Shown piece after piece: positions 1 to 9,339 of a stretch of 63,912 nt of DNA (position 1 is its first letter; every line of letters starts with the position of its first letter). The notes beneath the pieces are model-generated. The model ran no database searches. It had not been told where the DNA came from and saw only the letters and a program-made list of their open reading frames with translations. The translations under genes and the position numbers were made by a program. The stretch lies in NCBI GenBank assembly GCA_030528715.1, contig JAUMYJ010000001.1, forward strand, positions 137,971 through 201,882, written 5' to 3'. Source of the DNA: Bacteroidales bacterium (lineage in GTDB: Bacteria; Bacteroidota; Bacteroidia; Bacteroidales; Bacteroidaceae).

Positions 1-2808
1 TGGCAAGCCCGATGGCAAGCCGATGGCACATATCATGTGGTAGAAGACACCACACGCCCTAAATACTACGTACTCAACATGTTTCCCTATCCCTCGGGAG
101 CTGGTCTACACGTAGGCCACCCACTAGGCTACATCGCGAGTGACATCTACGCACGCTATAAACGTCAGCAAGGCTTCAATGTGCTCAACCCTATGGGCTA
201 TGATGCTTATGGACTTCCAGCTGAACAATATGCCATACAAACAGGGCAACACCCCGCCATTACTACCAACGAAAACATAGCACGCTACCGTGAGCAGCTA
301 GACAAGATTGGGTTTTCGTTTGATTGGAGTCGCGAAGTACGCACCTGCGAACCCAACTACTACCATTGGACGCAGTGGGCTTTTAAGCGTATGTTTGAAC
401 ACTACTACGATACAGCCGAGCAAAAAGCTAAACCCATAGCTCACCTCATAGCCCACCTCGAAGCCCATGGCACAGCAGGGCTCACAGCTGCCGAAAGCGA
501 AACACTCAGCATTACCCCCGAAGCCTGGGCTGCCATGACGACCGTAGAGCAACAAGAGGTGCTCATGAACTATCGCATAGCCTATCTAGGCGAAACAATG
601 GTAAACTGGTGTGCAGAGCTTGGCACCGTGCTAGCCAACGATGAAGTCGTAGATGGTGTGAGCGTACGAGGGGGATACCCCGTAGTACAGCGCAAAATGC
701 GCCAATGGTGTTTGCGCGTATCTGCATACAGCCAGCGCCTGCTTGATGGCCTAAACCACGTAGACTGGACCGATGCACTAAAAGAAACACAACGCAACTG
801 GATAGGACGCTCAGAAGGGGCAGAAGTGGCATTTCGCATCAAAGATAGCGAGCAAAGTTTTACCATATTTACAACACGTGCCGACACACTATTTGGCGTA
901 ACTTTTATGGTACTTGCACCCGAGAGCGAACTCGTGGCTACGCTCACTACTGAGGTACAGCATGCCGAAGTTGAGGCCTATGTAGCTGCAACCAAAAAAC
1001 GTACCGAGCGCGAACGCATTACCGACCGCAAGGTAACGGGCGTATTCTCTGGTAGCTATGCCGAGCACCCACTCACTGGCGAGGCTATACCTGTTTGGAT
1101 TAGCGACTACGTATTGGCAGGCTATGGCACAGGAGCTATCATGGCTGTACCAGCACACGACAGCCGCGACTATGCCTTTGCCAAGCATTTCGACCTACCT
1201 ATTATACCGCTCGTAGCAGGCTGTGACGTGAGCGAAGAGAGCTTTGATGCTAAGGAGGGTACAGTTATCAACTCACCACGCGAAGGCGTACCAACGCGCC
1301 ACAATTTTTCCCTCAATGGACTCAGCGTACCAGAAGCCATTGCAGCTGCCAAACACTTCGTAAGCGAGCAAGGCTTAGGACGTGTAAAAGTAAACTACCG
1401 CTTACGCGATGCTATTTTTAGCCGTCAGCGTTATTGGGGGGAGCCTTTCCCTGTTTACTATAAGAACGGCATGCCACAGATGCTGCCCGATAGTGCCCTA
1501 CCACTCGAACTCCCTGCTATCGATAAATTCTTGCCCACAGAAAGTGGTGAGCCACCACTTGGCCGCGCCACACAATGGGCTTGGGACGAAGCCAACCAAA
1601 AGGTCGTAGACACACATTTGGCTAACGGCCAAACGATATTCCCTATCGAGCTCAACACCATGCCAGGCTTTGCAGGCTCATCAGCCTACTACCTGCGCTA
1701 CATGGATGCACACAACGACACCGCACTACTGAGCGAGCAAGCCGCAGACTATTGGCAAAACGTAGACCTCTACGTAGGTGGTGCAGAGCATGCCACAGGG
1801 CATTTGATTTATAGCCGCTTTTGGAATAAGTTCTTATTTGACCTTGGTGTAAGCCGCACCGAAGAGCCTTATAAGAAACTCGTAAACCAAGGTATGATAC
1901 AAGGGCGTAGCAACTTTGTCTACCGCGTTAAAGACACCAACCACTTCGTATCGCTCGGGCTCAAAGATCAATATGATGTCACACCACTACACGTAGATGT
2001 AAACATCGTTGCCAACGACGTACTTGACATCGAAGCCTTCAAGACTTGGCGACCTGAATTTGCCACAGCAACATTCGAGCTCGAAGACGGCAAATACATA
2101 TGTGGCTGGGCCATCGAAAAAATGTCTAAGAGCATGTACAACGTAGTCAACCCCGACCTCATCGTAGCACGCTATGGTGCCGACACCTTACGCCTCTACG
2201 AGATGTTCCTAGGCCCCATCAACCAAAGCAAGCCTTGGGATAGTAATGGTATTGATGGCTGCGCACGCTTCTTACGCAAGCTTTGGGGGCTATTTTACAG
2301 TCGCGATGGCCAATGGCTAGCAACAGATACACCTGCCAGCAAAGAAAACCTCAAAACACTCCACAAGCTCATTAAGAAAGTGAGTGCAGATATGGAAGAC
2401 TTTGCCTATAATACCACCATAGCAGCTTTCATGATAGCTGTGGGCGAGCTAGCACAGCAAAAATGCCACAGCATAGCTATACTCACACCACTCGTACAAC
2501 TCATCGCACCCTTCGCACCTCACATAGCCGAAGAGCTTTGGGAGCAACTTGGCCATCAAACCACAGTGTGCGATAGCCCATGGCCACAATACGACGAGAG
2601 CTACCTCGTAGAAGACACCGTAACGATGAGCATATCGTTTAATGGCAAAACGCGCTTCACAATGGACTTTGCCACCAACGCTAGCAATGCTGACATCGAA
2701 GCAGCTGTGATGGTTAACGAGCAAACGGCCAAATACACAGAGGGCTTTCAAGTAGCTAAGGTCATAGTCGTACCCAAAAAGATTGTAAACATCGTACTCA
2801 AAAAATAA
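1..2808 (+). CDS. leuS: leucyl-tRNA synthetase (5'-truncated by window edge)
   Basis: Class Ia leucyl-tRNA synthetase, which charges tRNA-Leu in the cytoplasm. The frame is open from base 1 and encodes [17 protein letters not shown] before the first start-like codon (GTG at 37). That stretch resembles the usual LeuRS N-terminus, so the true start lies upstream and GTG 37 is not the start. HIGH motif HVGH lies at bases 109-120 and KMSKS at 2119-2133. Between them is the CP1 editing region with the [15 protein letters not shown] motif, and the C-terminus carries the anticodon-binding domain. The stop is followed at once by a terminator-like hairpin, so the gene probably ends its transcription unit. 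Only a few N-terminal residues appear to be missing. Confidence 0.97.
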   Translation, partial: WQARWQADGTYHVVEDTTRPKYYVLNMFPYPSGAGLHVGHPLGYIASDIYARYKRQQGFNVLNPMGYDAYGLPAEQYAIQTGQHPAITTNENIARYREQLDKIGFSFDWSREVRTCEPNYYHWTQWAFKRMFEHYYDTAEQKAKPIAHLIAHLEAHGTAGLTAAESETLSITPEAWAAMTTVEQQEVLMNYRIAYLGETMVNWCAELGTVLANDEVVDGVSVRGGYPVVQRKMRQWCLRVSAYSQRLLDGLNHVDWTDALKETQRNWIGRSEGAEVAFRIKDSEQSFTIFTTRADTLFGVTFMVLAPESELVATLTTEVQHAEVEAYVAATKKRTERERITDRKVTGVFSGSYAEHPLTGEAIPVWISDYVLAGYGTGAIMAVPAHDSRDYAFAKHFDLPIIPLVAGCDVSEESFDAKEGTVINSPREGVPTRHNFSLNGLSVPEAIAAAKHFVSEQGLGRVKVNYRLRDAIFSRQRYWGEPFPVYYKNGMPQMLPDSALPLELPAIDKFLPTESGEPPLGRATQWAWDEANQKVVDTHLANGQTIFPIELNTMPGFAGSSAYYLRYMDAHNDTALLSEQAADYWQNVDLYVGGAEHATGHLIYSRFWNKFLFDLGVSRTEEPYKKLVNQGMIQGRSNFVYRVKDTNHFVSLGLKDQYDVTPLHVDVNIVANDVLDIEAFKTWRPEFATATFELEDGKYICGWAIEKMSKSMYNVVNPDLIVARYGADTLRLYEMFLGPINQSKPWDSNGIDGCARFLRKLWGLFYSRDGQWLATDTPASKENLKTLHKLIKKVSADMEDFAYNTTIAAFMIAVGELAQQKCHSIAILTPLVQLIAPFAPHIAEELWEQLGHQTTVCDSPWPQYDESYLVEDTVTMSISFNGKTRFTMDFATNASNADIEAAVMVNEQTAKYTEGFQVAKVIVVPKKIVNIVLKK

Positions 2809-2819
2809 CCTCTTCACAA

Positions 2820-2860
2820 AGCTCACCGCTACGACACCCGTAGCGGGGGAGCTTTATTGC
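2820..2860 (+). terminator. terminator hairpin after leuS
   Basis: Arms around AGCTCACCGCTACG and CGTAGCGGGGGAGCT pair with one mismatch or bulge across a short loop, and a T-rich stretch follows. The hairpin sits 12 bases after the leuS stop. Confidence 0.7.
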
Positions 2861-2902
2861 CCATAGATTTTACTCTCAAAACAAACATAAAACCCTCCCC
2901 TC

Positions 2903-3820
2903 ATGCTCAAAGCTATCAACTGGCGACAAGAGTTTCGCGATTACTTCTTCATCACACTCGGCTTGCTACTCTATGGCACTGGGTGCGTTATCTTCCAAAT
3001 GCCCTACAACATCACCACGGGGGGTGCCACGGGGGTAGGCTTGGTGATTTACTATGCCACAGGACTCATTGAGCCACAATACACCTACTACCTCATCAAC
3101 CTCGTGCTCATCATCTTTGCACTATGGCAACTCGGGTGGAAGTATTGTGTCAAGACCATCTTTGCCTTCAACATGCTTACACTCATTATGACGCTTTGGC
3201 AGCAAGGCGTACGAGAGTTTCTTGTGCCAATGGGTTATCCACTCTCACTACAAGGCCTACCGATGATACTTGACGAGCCCTTTATGGCTTGTATCATTGG
3301 GGCTATCTTTGAAGGTATGGGGCTAGCCCTTGTGTTTGCCAGCAATGGCAGTACTGGTGGAACTGACATTATAGCTAGCATCATCAACAAACACCGCAAC
3401 GTGAGTCTAGGACAAGTTATAATGGCTTGCGATGTAATCATTATTTCGACCATTTTGCTCACACCCACAGGCAATATGGAAAAAGCTATTTACGGCTATA
3501 TTACCCTTATCGTTGCAGGGATAACGCTCGACTATATGATAGACCGCAATCGCCAATCGGTGCAATTCTTTATCATCTCTAAAAAGTTTGATGAGATAGC
3601 CAAAGCTATCAGCGAGCAAGAGCGTGGTGTAACTGTACTGCATGGTCATGGGTGGTACACAGGCAATCAGCAAAGTGTACTTTTAGTAATGACAAAGCGC
3701 CGTGAAAGCAACACCATCTTCCGCCTTATCCACGATGTAGACCCCAACGCTTTCGTATCGCAGAGCAAGGTTATTGGTGTCTTTGGCGAAGGATTTGATA
3801 AAATGAAAATTTCACGCTAA
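2903..3820 (+). CDS. YitT family membrane protein (DUF161/DUF2179)
   Basis: Integral membrane protein of 305 residues. The N-terminal part has about five hydrophobic segments, including the family-typical glycine-rich region ITTGGATGVGL after the first segment and a second one, FASNGSTGGTDIIA. The soluble C-terminal part, from about residue 215 (SVQFFIISKKFDEIAKAI), fits the DUF2179 domain with its GxGWYTG-like motif (GHGWYTGNQQ). Members lack a well-proven substrate. The ATG at 2903 lies just upstream of the first hydrophobic segment. It is followed 69 bases later by rdgB in the same direction, and the two may be co-transcribed. Confidence 0.9.
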   Translation: MLKAINWRQEFRDYFFITLGLLLYGTGCVIFQMPYNITTGGATGVGLVIYYATGLIEPQYTYYLINLVLIIFALWQLGWKYCVKTIFAFNMLTLIMTLWQQGVREFLVPMGYPLSLQGLPMILDEPFMACIIGAIFEGMGLALVFASNGSTGGTDIIASIINKHRNVSLGQVIMACDVIIISTILLTPTGNMEKAIYGYITLIVAGITLDYMIDRNRQSVQFFIISKKFDEIAKAISEQERGVTVLHGHGWYTGNQQSVLLVMTKRRESNTIFRLIHDVDPNAFVSQSKVIGVFGEGFDKMKISR

Positions 3821-3889
3821 CGACTACACACCCTCCCTCACAGCCTATACTTCTAGCTAGGCTACGACTTTTCAACTCTCCTTAGTTTT

Positions 3890-4492
3890 ATGGCACGCCA
3901 ACTCGTTTTTGCCACCAACAATGCCCACAAACTAGACGAAGTGCGTCAAATGGTGGGCAACCACTTCACCCTACTTTCGCTCAACGATATCGGCTGTACC
4001 GACGAGATTGCCGAAACGGGTGACACACTCGAAGCCAATGCCCTCATTAAGGCGCGCTACATCTACGAGCGTTATGGCCTCGACTGCTTTGCCGACGACA
4101 CAGGCCTAGAAGTCACTGCACTCGATGGTCGCCCTGGTGTACACACAGCACGCTACGCTCACCCCGACCGCAACGATCACGCAGCCAACATGGCCAAACT
4201 ACAATGTGAGCTGGCTAATAAAACCGACCGATCGGCACGTTTTCGCACAGTCATAGCCCTTATTGAAGACGGCAAAGAACACCTTTTTTCAGGCGAGGTA
4301 ATGGGCAACATCATGCCCGAAGCACGTGGCAAAGGAGGCTTTGGCTACGACCCTGTTTTTGCTCCTCACGAGTATGGAGGTGTGCAAACGTTTGCAGAGC
4401 TAGGCGATGGCATCAAATTCCAAATTAGCCACCGCGCACGTGCCGTGCAAGCTCTTACAGACTACCTACACCAGCACGCACACGAACCTTAA
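3890..4492 (+). CDS. rdgB: non-canonical purine NTP pyrophosphatase (RdgB/HAM1)
   Basis: House-cleaning enzyme that hydrolyses dITP, XTP and ITP to the monophosphates, keeping deaminated purines out of DNA and RNA. The 200-residue length is typical. Visible family motifs are [13 protein letters not shown] at the N-terminus, the acidic metal site [20 protein letters not shown], and [10 protein letters not shown] toward the C-terminus. The start ATG at 3890 directly begins the conserved N-terminal strand. It lies 28 bases before the next gene, a transporter, suggesting co-transcription. Confidence 0.95.
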   Translation: MARQLVFATNNAHKLDEVRQMVGNHFTLLSLNDIGCTDEIAETGDTLEANALIKARYIYERYGLDCFADDTGLEVTALDGRPGVHTARYAHPDRNDHAANMAKLQCELANKTDRSARFRTVIALIEDGKEHLFSGEVMGNIMPEARGKGGFGYDPVFAPHEYGGVQTFAELGDGIKFQISHRARAVQALTDYLHQHAHEP

Positions 4493-4520
4493 TACAACCC
4501 TCACTTAAACACACGCCATT

Positions 4521-6200
4521 ATGGCAGATACATCTTGGTTTGCTTCGCTCTTTACGACTCCTTCGGCCGTACAGGCCGTAGTAGTGCTTAGCCTTATCTG
4601 CGCGCTTGGACTTTGGCTAGGAAAAATCAACTTGCGCGGTGTCAAGCTAGGCGGAGCCTTTGTGTTTTTCGTCGGTATTTTAGCTGGAGCATGGGGGCTT
4701 AAAATAGATAGCCACATGGCTGAGTATGCCGAAAATTTTGGTCTCATTCTTTTCGTCTATGCCCTAGGCCTACAAGTAGGGCCAGGCTTTGTGATGGCTT
4801 TTCGACGCGGAGGTGCACGCTTATCACTACTAGCCCTAGGGGTAGTGCTACTGGGAACACTTCTAATGGTGGGGCTAGCCCTCATATTACCTGTTAGTTT
4901 TCCAGCCATGGTCGGTGTACTCTGTGGTGCCGTGACCAACACACCTGCCCTCGGTGCAGCACAGCAAACGATGGTGCAGATGGGCTTAGGTAGCCAAAGC
5001 TACGAGCCAGCCCTAAGTACCGCCCTAACCTACCCTTTGGGTTTAGTAGGCGTGATACTTGCTGTTATCCTACTACGCCTATGGCTCAAACATACTGTGA
5101 GTCACAACGTGCACTCGTCTGACGAAGCCTATATCGCCTCATTCGAGGTAGTCAATCCAGCCATCTTTGGCAAGCGACTGCGCGAACTGCCACACAAGCG
5201 CAATGAGCCTTTCGTAGTGTCACGTTTGTGGCGCAATGGCTTAGTCGAGATACCCGATGCCAACACTACGCTCCAAGAGGGTGACCGCGTACTAGTCATC
5301 ACATCTCAAACCTTTGCCGAGCAGCTTGAGCTCCTCTTTGGCCATAAGGAAGCACGCGATTGGAACGCCGATGAGTTCGATTGGAATGCTATTGACCCTA
5401 AGCTCCACTCAATGCGTATCATCGTAACTAACCACACCATCAATGGCCGCCACTTAGGTGACTTACAACTGCGCAATAAATATGGCGTAAACATCACTCG
5501 TGTGCTGCGCTCAGGCATACAGCTCGTGGCAACCCCCGAACTCACCCTCATGCTTGGAGACCGCCTCACAGCCGTAGGCCACGAACACGAGCTAAGCCGT
5601 GTGGCCGAAGTACTAGGCAATGAGGTAAAAAACCTTGATGAGCCCAACCTCGTATCCATCTTTATTGGTATGGCATTGGGCCTAGCTCTTGGCTTGCTAC
5701 CCATAGCCATTCCTGGCATGAGCTACCCCGTAAGGCTAGGCATTGCAGGTGGCCCCATCTTAATCGGTATACTCATCGGTGCCTATGGGCCACGCTTCCA
5801 TATGGCTACTTTTACCACGAATAGTGCCAACCGCATGCTGCGTGCCTTAGGCATCACGCTCTATCTAGCTTGCTTAGGTCTATCGGCAGGGCCCGATTTT
5901 ATGAGTGTAGCACTACGCCCCGAAGCACTCTTATGGGTGGGCTCTGGCTTTATCATCACGCTCGTACCACTCATTATCATAGCCTTTATTGCGGCCTATT
6001 GGGGCAAGTACGACTTTGCAACAACGGCTGGCATGCTATGTGGTGCTATGGCCAACCCCATAGCCCTAGACTATACCAACTCTACACTCCCTGGCGACCG
6101 TGCAGCCGTGAGCTACGCTACGGTCTATCCCGTGTGTATGTTTGCCCGAGTCATTGTGGCACAGATGCTCATACACACCTTTGTTGCCCTAAGCACCTAG
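4521..6200 (+). CDS. AspT/YidE-type transporter with two RCK-C domains
   Basis: Putative antiporter-type membrane protein of 559 residues. It has two hydrophobic halves (residues about 15-190 and 375-555), each carrying the YidE/YbjL/AspT duplication signature: LGLQVGPGF with GAVTNTPALGA in the first half, and LGLSAGPDF with GAMANPIALDY in the second. The central hydrophilic part contains two TrkA-C (RCK-C) domains, each ending in a GDRL/GDRV-like motif. AspT exchanges aspartate for alanine, but the substrate of this paralogue cannot be read from sequence. The ATG at 4521 fits the expected periplasmic N-terminus before the first segment. Confidence 0.88.
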   Translation: MADTSWFASLFTTPSAVQAVVVLSLICALGLWLGKINLRGVKLGGAFVFFVGILAGAWGLKIDSHMAEYAENFGLILFVYALGLQVGPGFVMAFRRGGARLSLLALGVVLLGTLLMVGLALILPVSFPAMVGVLCGAVTNTPALGAAQQTMVQMGLGSQSYEPALSTALTYPLGLVGVILAVILLRLWLKHTVSHNVHSSDEAYIASFEVVNPAIFGKRLRELPHKRNEPFVVSRLWRNGLVEIPDANTTLQEGDRVLVITSQTFAEQLELLFGHKEARDWNADEFDWNAIDPKLHSMRIIVTNHTINGRHLGDLQLRNKYGVNITRVLRSGIQLVATPELTLMLGDRLTAVGHEHELSRVAEVLGNEVKNLDEPNLVSIFIGMALGLALGLLPIAIPGMSYPVRLGIAGGPILIGILIGAYGPRFHMATFTTNSANRMLRALGITLYLACLGLSAGPDFMSVALRPEALLWVGSGFIITLVPLIIIAFIAAYWGKYDFATTAGMLCGAMANPIALDYTNSTLPGDRAAVSYATVYPVCMFARVIVAQMLIHTFVALST

Positions 6201-6250
6201 CTTTTCATTGATATATACTCACCTATTGATAACACAAAATTTCTGCGTTT

Positions 6251-6631
6251 ATGAAACAAGCCCTCAATACCTCTAACGCCCCCGCAGCCATTGGCCCTTA
6301 TAGCCAAGCCATTGTGGCTGGCCCCTTGGTTTACGTATCAGGTCAGCTACCCATTGACCCTACCACGGGCGAGTTTGTAGCAGGCGGAGTGAAAGAACTT
6401 ACACACCAAAGCCTAAAAAATGCCCAGGCCATTTTAGCCGAAGCTGGCCTAACACTAGCCAACGTTATCAAAACTACTGTATTTTTAGCCGATATGGCCG
6501 ACTTTGCCGAGATGAACGAGGTTTACGCCTCATATTTCACCGCCCCCTTCCCTGCGCGCTCGGCCGTTGCCGTCAAAACACTACCTAAGGGTGCACGCGT
6601 AGAAATTGAGTGTATCGCTTATAAAGACTAA
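6251..6631 (+). CDS. ridA: RidA family enamine/imine deaminase
   Basis: Small cytoplasmic trimeric enzyme that hydrolyses reactive 2-aminoacrylate and related enamines released by PLP enzymes. The length (126 residues) is family-typical. Motifs seen are APAAIGPYSQAI near the N-terminus, VSGQLPIDPTTGE, and the C-terminal PARSAVAVKTLPKGARVEIE, containing the substrate-binding arginine and the conserved glutamate (ECIA). It is preceded by an AT-rich 50-base gap after the transporter gene. It is the last core gene before a lower-GC accessory stretch. Confidence 0.95.
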   Translation: MKQALNTSNAPAAIGPYSQAIVAGPLVYVSGQLPIDPTTGEFVAGGVKELTHQSLKNAQAILAEAGLTLANVIKTTVFLADMADFAEMNEVYASYFTAPFPARSAVAVKTLPKGARVEIECIAYKD

Positions 6632-6657
6632 GCTCTACAAGCAAACCACACGCCTCT

Positions 6658-6692
6658 CCCCTTCATGCTGTACACTACGATAGCATGAGGGG
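6658..6692 (+). terminator. possible ridA terminator hairpin
   Basis: Arms CCCCTTCATGCT and AGCATGAGGGG pair with one bulged T. The following T-run is poor, so termination is only likely. A longer reading frame of the next gene would start inside this hairpin at 6685, which argues for its internal ATG at 6718 as the true start. Confidence 0.4.
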
Positions 6693-6717
6693 GATTATCT
6701 TAAAAAGTATAGGAAAG

Positions 6718-7527
6718 ATGCATGCAACAACAACTAAAAGAAAAGGGGCACGTTCTATCAAAGAAGTGCCACAAGAAATTCTAGAACTACTCAACATTGG
6801 GAAGATTGAGACTGCAAATCTTGTTGAGTCTTTGGCTATTGACCAACGACTTTTACTGACTAATATACTCGAACAAAATGAACGAGTAAACTATTTAGCT
6901 CCAATCTTGACAAAAATAGAGCAATTGAAAAAGCAAACAATGAATACAATAAATGAAGCTATTGGAGCTGAGCTTTTAGAGTTAGTAACACAACACAATG
7001 ACAAAGACTTCGTAAACATTATATCCCATCATACTTCTGATGTTGTGCGTGGTTGGGCAACTTACATAATTGGAAAAAACCACCATTTAAGCATAGCAGA
7101 GACACTTGAACAAATTCAACGGTTCGCAGCAGACAGGCATTTTGGAGTAAGAGAAACATGCTGGCTGGCAGTAAGAAGCAAGATTGCGACCAACCTTATC
7201 GAAAGTATCGAAATACTATCTAAGTGGACAATACATCTAGATGAAAACATCAGAAGATTTACAACAGAAGCAACAAGACCTCGTGGCGTTTGGTGTGAAC
7301 ACATAAAACAGCTCAAGCAACAACCAGAATTAGCTATATCTATTTTAGAGCCCTTAAAGTCTGACCCTGCCAAGTATGTTCAAAATAGTGTCGCGAATTG
7401 GCTCAATGATGCAAGTAAAACAAGCCCAGACTTCGTCATAGAGCTTTGCAGGCGTTGGGAGCGCGAAAGCAATACCGAAGAAACGAAGTATATCGTAAAA
7501 AAAGCATTGAGAACATTGAGCAAATAA
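6718..7527 (+). CDS. AlkC/AlkD-like HEAT-repeat DNA alkylation repair protein
   Basis: Predicted protein of 269 residues, all-helical in character. The segment DENIRRFTTEATRPRGVW followed by EHIKQLKQQPELAISILEPL and YVQNSVANWLNDASK matches what is known of the AlkC/AlkD superfamily (HEAT-repeat glycosylases removing N3/N7-alkylpurines). I chose ATG 6718 because AGGAAAG precedes it and the upstream ATG at 6685 lies inside a hairpin. Base composition is visibly more AT-rich than in the neighbouring core genes, which suggests acquisition. It could instead be a HEAT-repeat protein without glycosylase activity. The family match is recalled, not searched. Confidence 0.72.
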   Translation: MHATTTKRKGARSIKEVPQEILELLNIGKIETANLVESLAIDQRLLLTNILEQNERVNYLAPILTKIEQLKKQTMNTINEAIGAELLELVTQHNDKDFVNIISHHTSDVVRGWATYIIGKNHHLSIAETLEQIQRFAADRHFGVRETCWLAVRSKIATNLIESIEILSKWTIHLDENIRRFTTEATRPRGVWCEHIKQLKQQPELAISILEPLKSDPAKYVQNSVANWLNDASKTSPDFVIELCRRWERESNTEETKYIVKKALRTLSK

Positions 7528-8330
7528 ATGCCAACCTCAGCATTAGCAATTGTATTTCGCTCATAGGGTCAGCCTTATGAACAGCATGTATCGTAACTTG
7601 TCCTACTCATGCTATGCAAAGTTTACTATACCAAAATTTTCTGAAGCGACTTGAATACCTACAACTACTTGATACAGAAAAGGCTAAACAAATTTTACTT
7701 CGCACGTATGGCTTAACATACGTGTTCTTGGTGGCTGTTCACATACACTTCTTTCATAAACTCACACTTTACCCCTTATACAAGGTTTCAAATATACAGC
7801 CAAACTCATCTCACCCACTTAGCATCTCATCCTCTTCTTACCTCCTCTATAATAGTTGCTATCTAATGCCCATTGTACAGCTGTATAACGGGCGTTAGAT
7901 AATTGCTCAATGGGCGTTAGACAATTGTTTAACGCCCGCTAAACAACACTTTACCTTTTATCGATACACACTAAGCTAGATCTAGCAATCCACCTTGACA
8001 ACACACACCATACCATCAGCACAAAGGTCGTCAAGGCTTTGAGTTTTTGCGATACAATAGACACACACTTAAATTGTGCTTCTTAAAAAAGACCAAAAGC
8101 ATTTGGATATTTCAAAATAAATACATAAATTAGCTTGTCAATGATAGCAGTGTAGTTTAACATGGTGTATAAGTAGTGTACCAACACTACCCCCATCGTC
8201 TTAAAATTTGCTAGGCACGCCGTTTTATTTACAAGGTTACTGTTAGCATAAATATTCTTTTGCGTAAAACATCAAGAGTGGCAATTGGGAAATGGCAAAC
8301 AAGATATATCCATACTTTAATGTGGTTGTT
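7528..8330. other. gene-poor AT-rich intergenic stretch
   Basis: About 800 bases without a convincing gene. A 94-codon open frame at 7614-7898 has no recognisable domain and low-complexity content, so I regard it as chance. The stretch holds the inverted-repeat cluster at 7861-7937. I see no tRNA or rRNA signature and no clear promoter for the downstream exported protein. Confidence 0.5.
7861..7937. repeat. cluster of GGGCGTTAGA inverted/direct repeats
   Basis: The word GGGCGTTAGA occurs directly twice (7890-7899 and 7912-7921), and imperfect inverted copies flank it (ATCTAATGCCC at 7861-7871, TTTAACGCCC at 7928-7937). Two adjacent hairpins can form. The second is a near-perfect 26-bp palindrome centred on CAATTG. 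Confidence 0.75.
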
Positions 8331-8855
8331 ATGAAAAAGACCTATCTATCCATAGTAGCACTTATGCTGGCTACTATGATGCAAGCACAAATGAAGTCAT
8401 TCGTGCCAGAAGGACAATCTCGCACCTACGAGTCTGTGTCGTGGGACAATAAGCCCCTGAAAAACATAGGCGAAAGAACATTTTTTATCTTTTGGCAAGA
8501 AAGTGGCAAACTCAACGGCCGACTCAATGGCACAACAGACGAAATCGTAACAGCTCGTGAAGGCTACCGCCCAGGCTACATCGTCGCTCCACTACACGAT
8601 ATAAAAGTAATTAACGACAGCACGATTACCTTTTCGATCGCCAACACCATGCAGTTTGGCTGTGAACTACCGCTCTACGTCAAAAATGAAGCAGAGGCCA
8701 CCCAGCTAGGCTACCCTTCGTGGGCAGACGTGTCTAGCAATAGCTTGCCACCATCACAGCGCCAATACACCGTGAGCTTTTCAGGTAAAACGCTAATAAT
8801 ACGCCCTGATGGAGCATACGACAAGTTTGAACGCCTATTTAGACTACCTCAATAA
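8331..8855 (+). CDS. hypothetical exported protein
   Basis: A 174-residue protein with a Sec-type signal peptide (MKKTYLSIVALMLATMMQAQ, residues 1-20). The mature part begins MKSFVPEGQSRTYESVSW and is rich in beta-strand-like segments. I recognise no family. The frame could open 13 codons earlier at 8292, but ATG 8331 directly precedes the charged n-region of the signal and is preferred. The C-terminus (FERLFRLPQ) shows no sorting motif I can name. It stands alone between repeat-rich spacers at the upstream edge of the secretion region, so co-function with that system is only a guess. Confidence 0.65.
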   Translation: MKKTYLSIVALMLATMMQAQMKSFVPEGQSRTYESVSWDNKPLKNIGERTFFIFWQESGKLNGRLNGTTDEIVTAREGYRPGYIVAPLHDIKVINDSTITFSIANTMQFGCELPLYVKNEAEATQLGYPSWADVSSNSLPPSQRQYTVSFSGKTLIIRPDGAYDKFERLFRLPQ

Positions 8856-9307
8856 CACGAGAGGCAAGCGAGCCTTAACTTAGTAGCTCTACTCATCTCA
8901 TATGACTGAGGCTTTGTGCCACGATATGGCACAAACATACCAAGTCGTGACACATGTGCTTCGTGACACGATACAAGTGTGTCAAGACATGGCACAAAGC
9001 CAAAGTCAAAACATCTCAAACAGAATACCTATAGAACTCCTAATATACTATCATTGAGAACAATTCAAAACAAAAGGTACTTCAAGAAGGATGGTACAAC
9101 CACATAAACTATCTTCTACAACTCTATGGAAAACCCTTAAACAATCATTCGAATGGAACTGTTGGCAAGACTAGCAGCAAAGTACACGTTGGATAGGATT
9201 GCACCAAATCATAGAAGGGACGCCTTCAAACACTGCTAACATCGCCACTAACATCCTAGCATACGCTACATAGTGGCTTAAACAACAACTTCAAAAACAC
9301 TACTATT
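8856..9307. other. intergenic region upstream of the leader-protease gene
   Basis: Contains the nested palindrome at 8910-9001 and then about 300 bases of unremarkable sequence. A 28-codon open frame (ATG at about 9153) has no supporting features. No canonical TAnnTTTG promoter was found before the downstream gene. Confidence 0.45.
8910..9001. repeat. nested palindromic repeat element
   Basis: Outer arms GGCTTTGTGCCA (8910-8921) and TGGCACAAAGCC (8990-9001) are perfect inverted 12-mers. The left arm also forms its own 9-bp hairpin with TGGCACAAA at 8927-8935. Inner words TGACACA and TGTGTCA are inverted too. The word TGTGTCAAGACATGGCACA (8978-8996) recurs with one change at 32739-32757. Confidence 0.75.
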
Positions 9308-9339
9308 ATGGTAAAATCACAAAAGCATCTCTGGACGAG

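Noticed and set aside
37..39. GTG as the leuS start
   Set aside because: The frame is open to base 1 and codes conserved LeuRS N-terminal residues before it; the gene is simply cut by the window.
7614..7898. 94-codon open frame
   Set aside because: No recognisable domain, no clear ribosome site, low-complexity C-terminal part that runs into the inverted-repeat cluster.
9153..9239. 28-codon open frame upstream of the leader-protease gene
   Set aside because: No GG motif, no ribosome site, no support as a second leader peptide.
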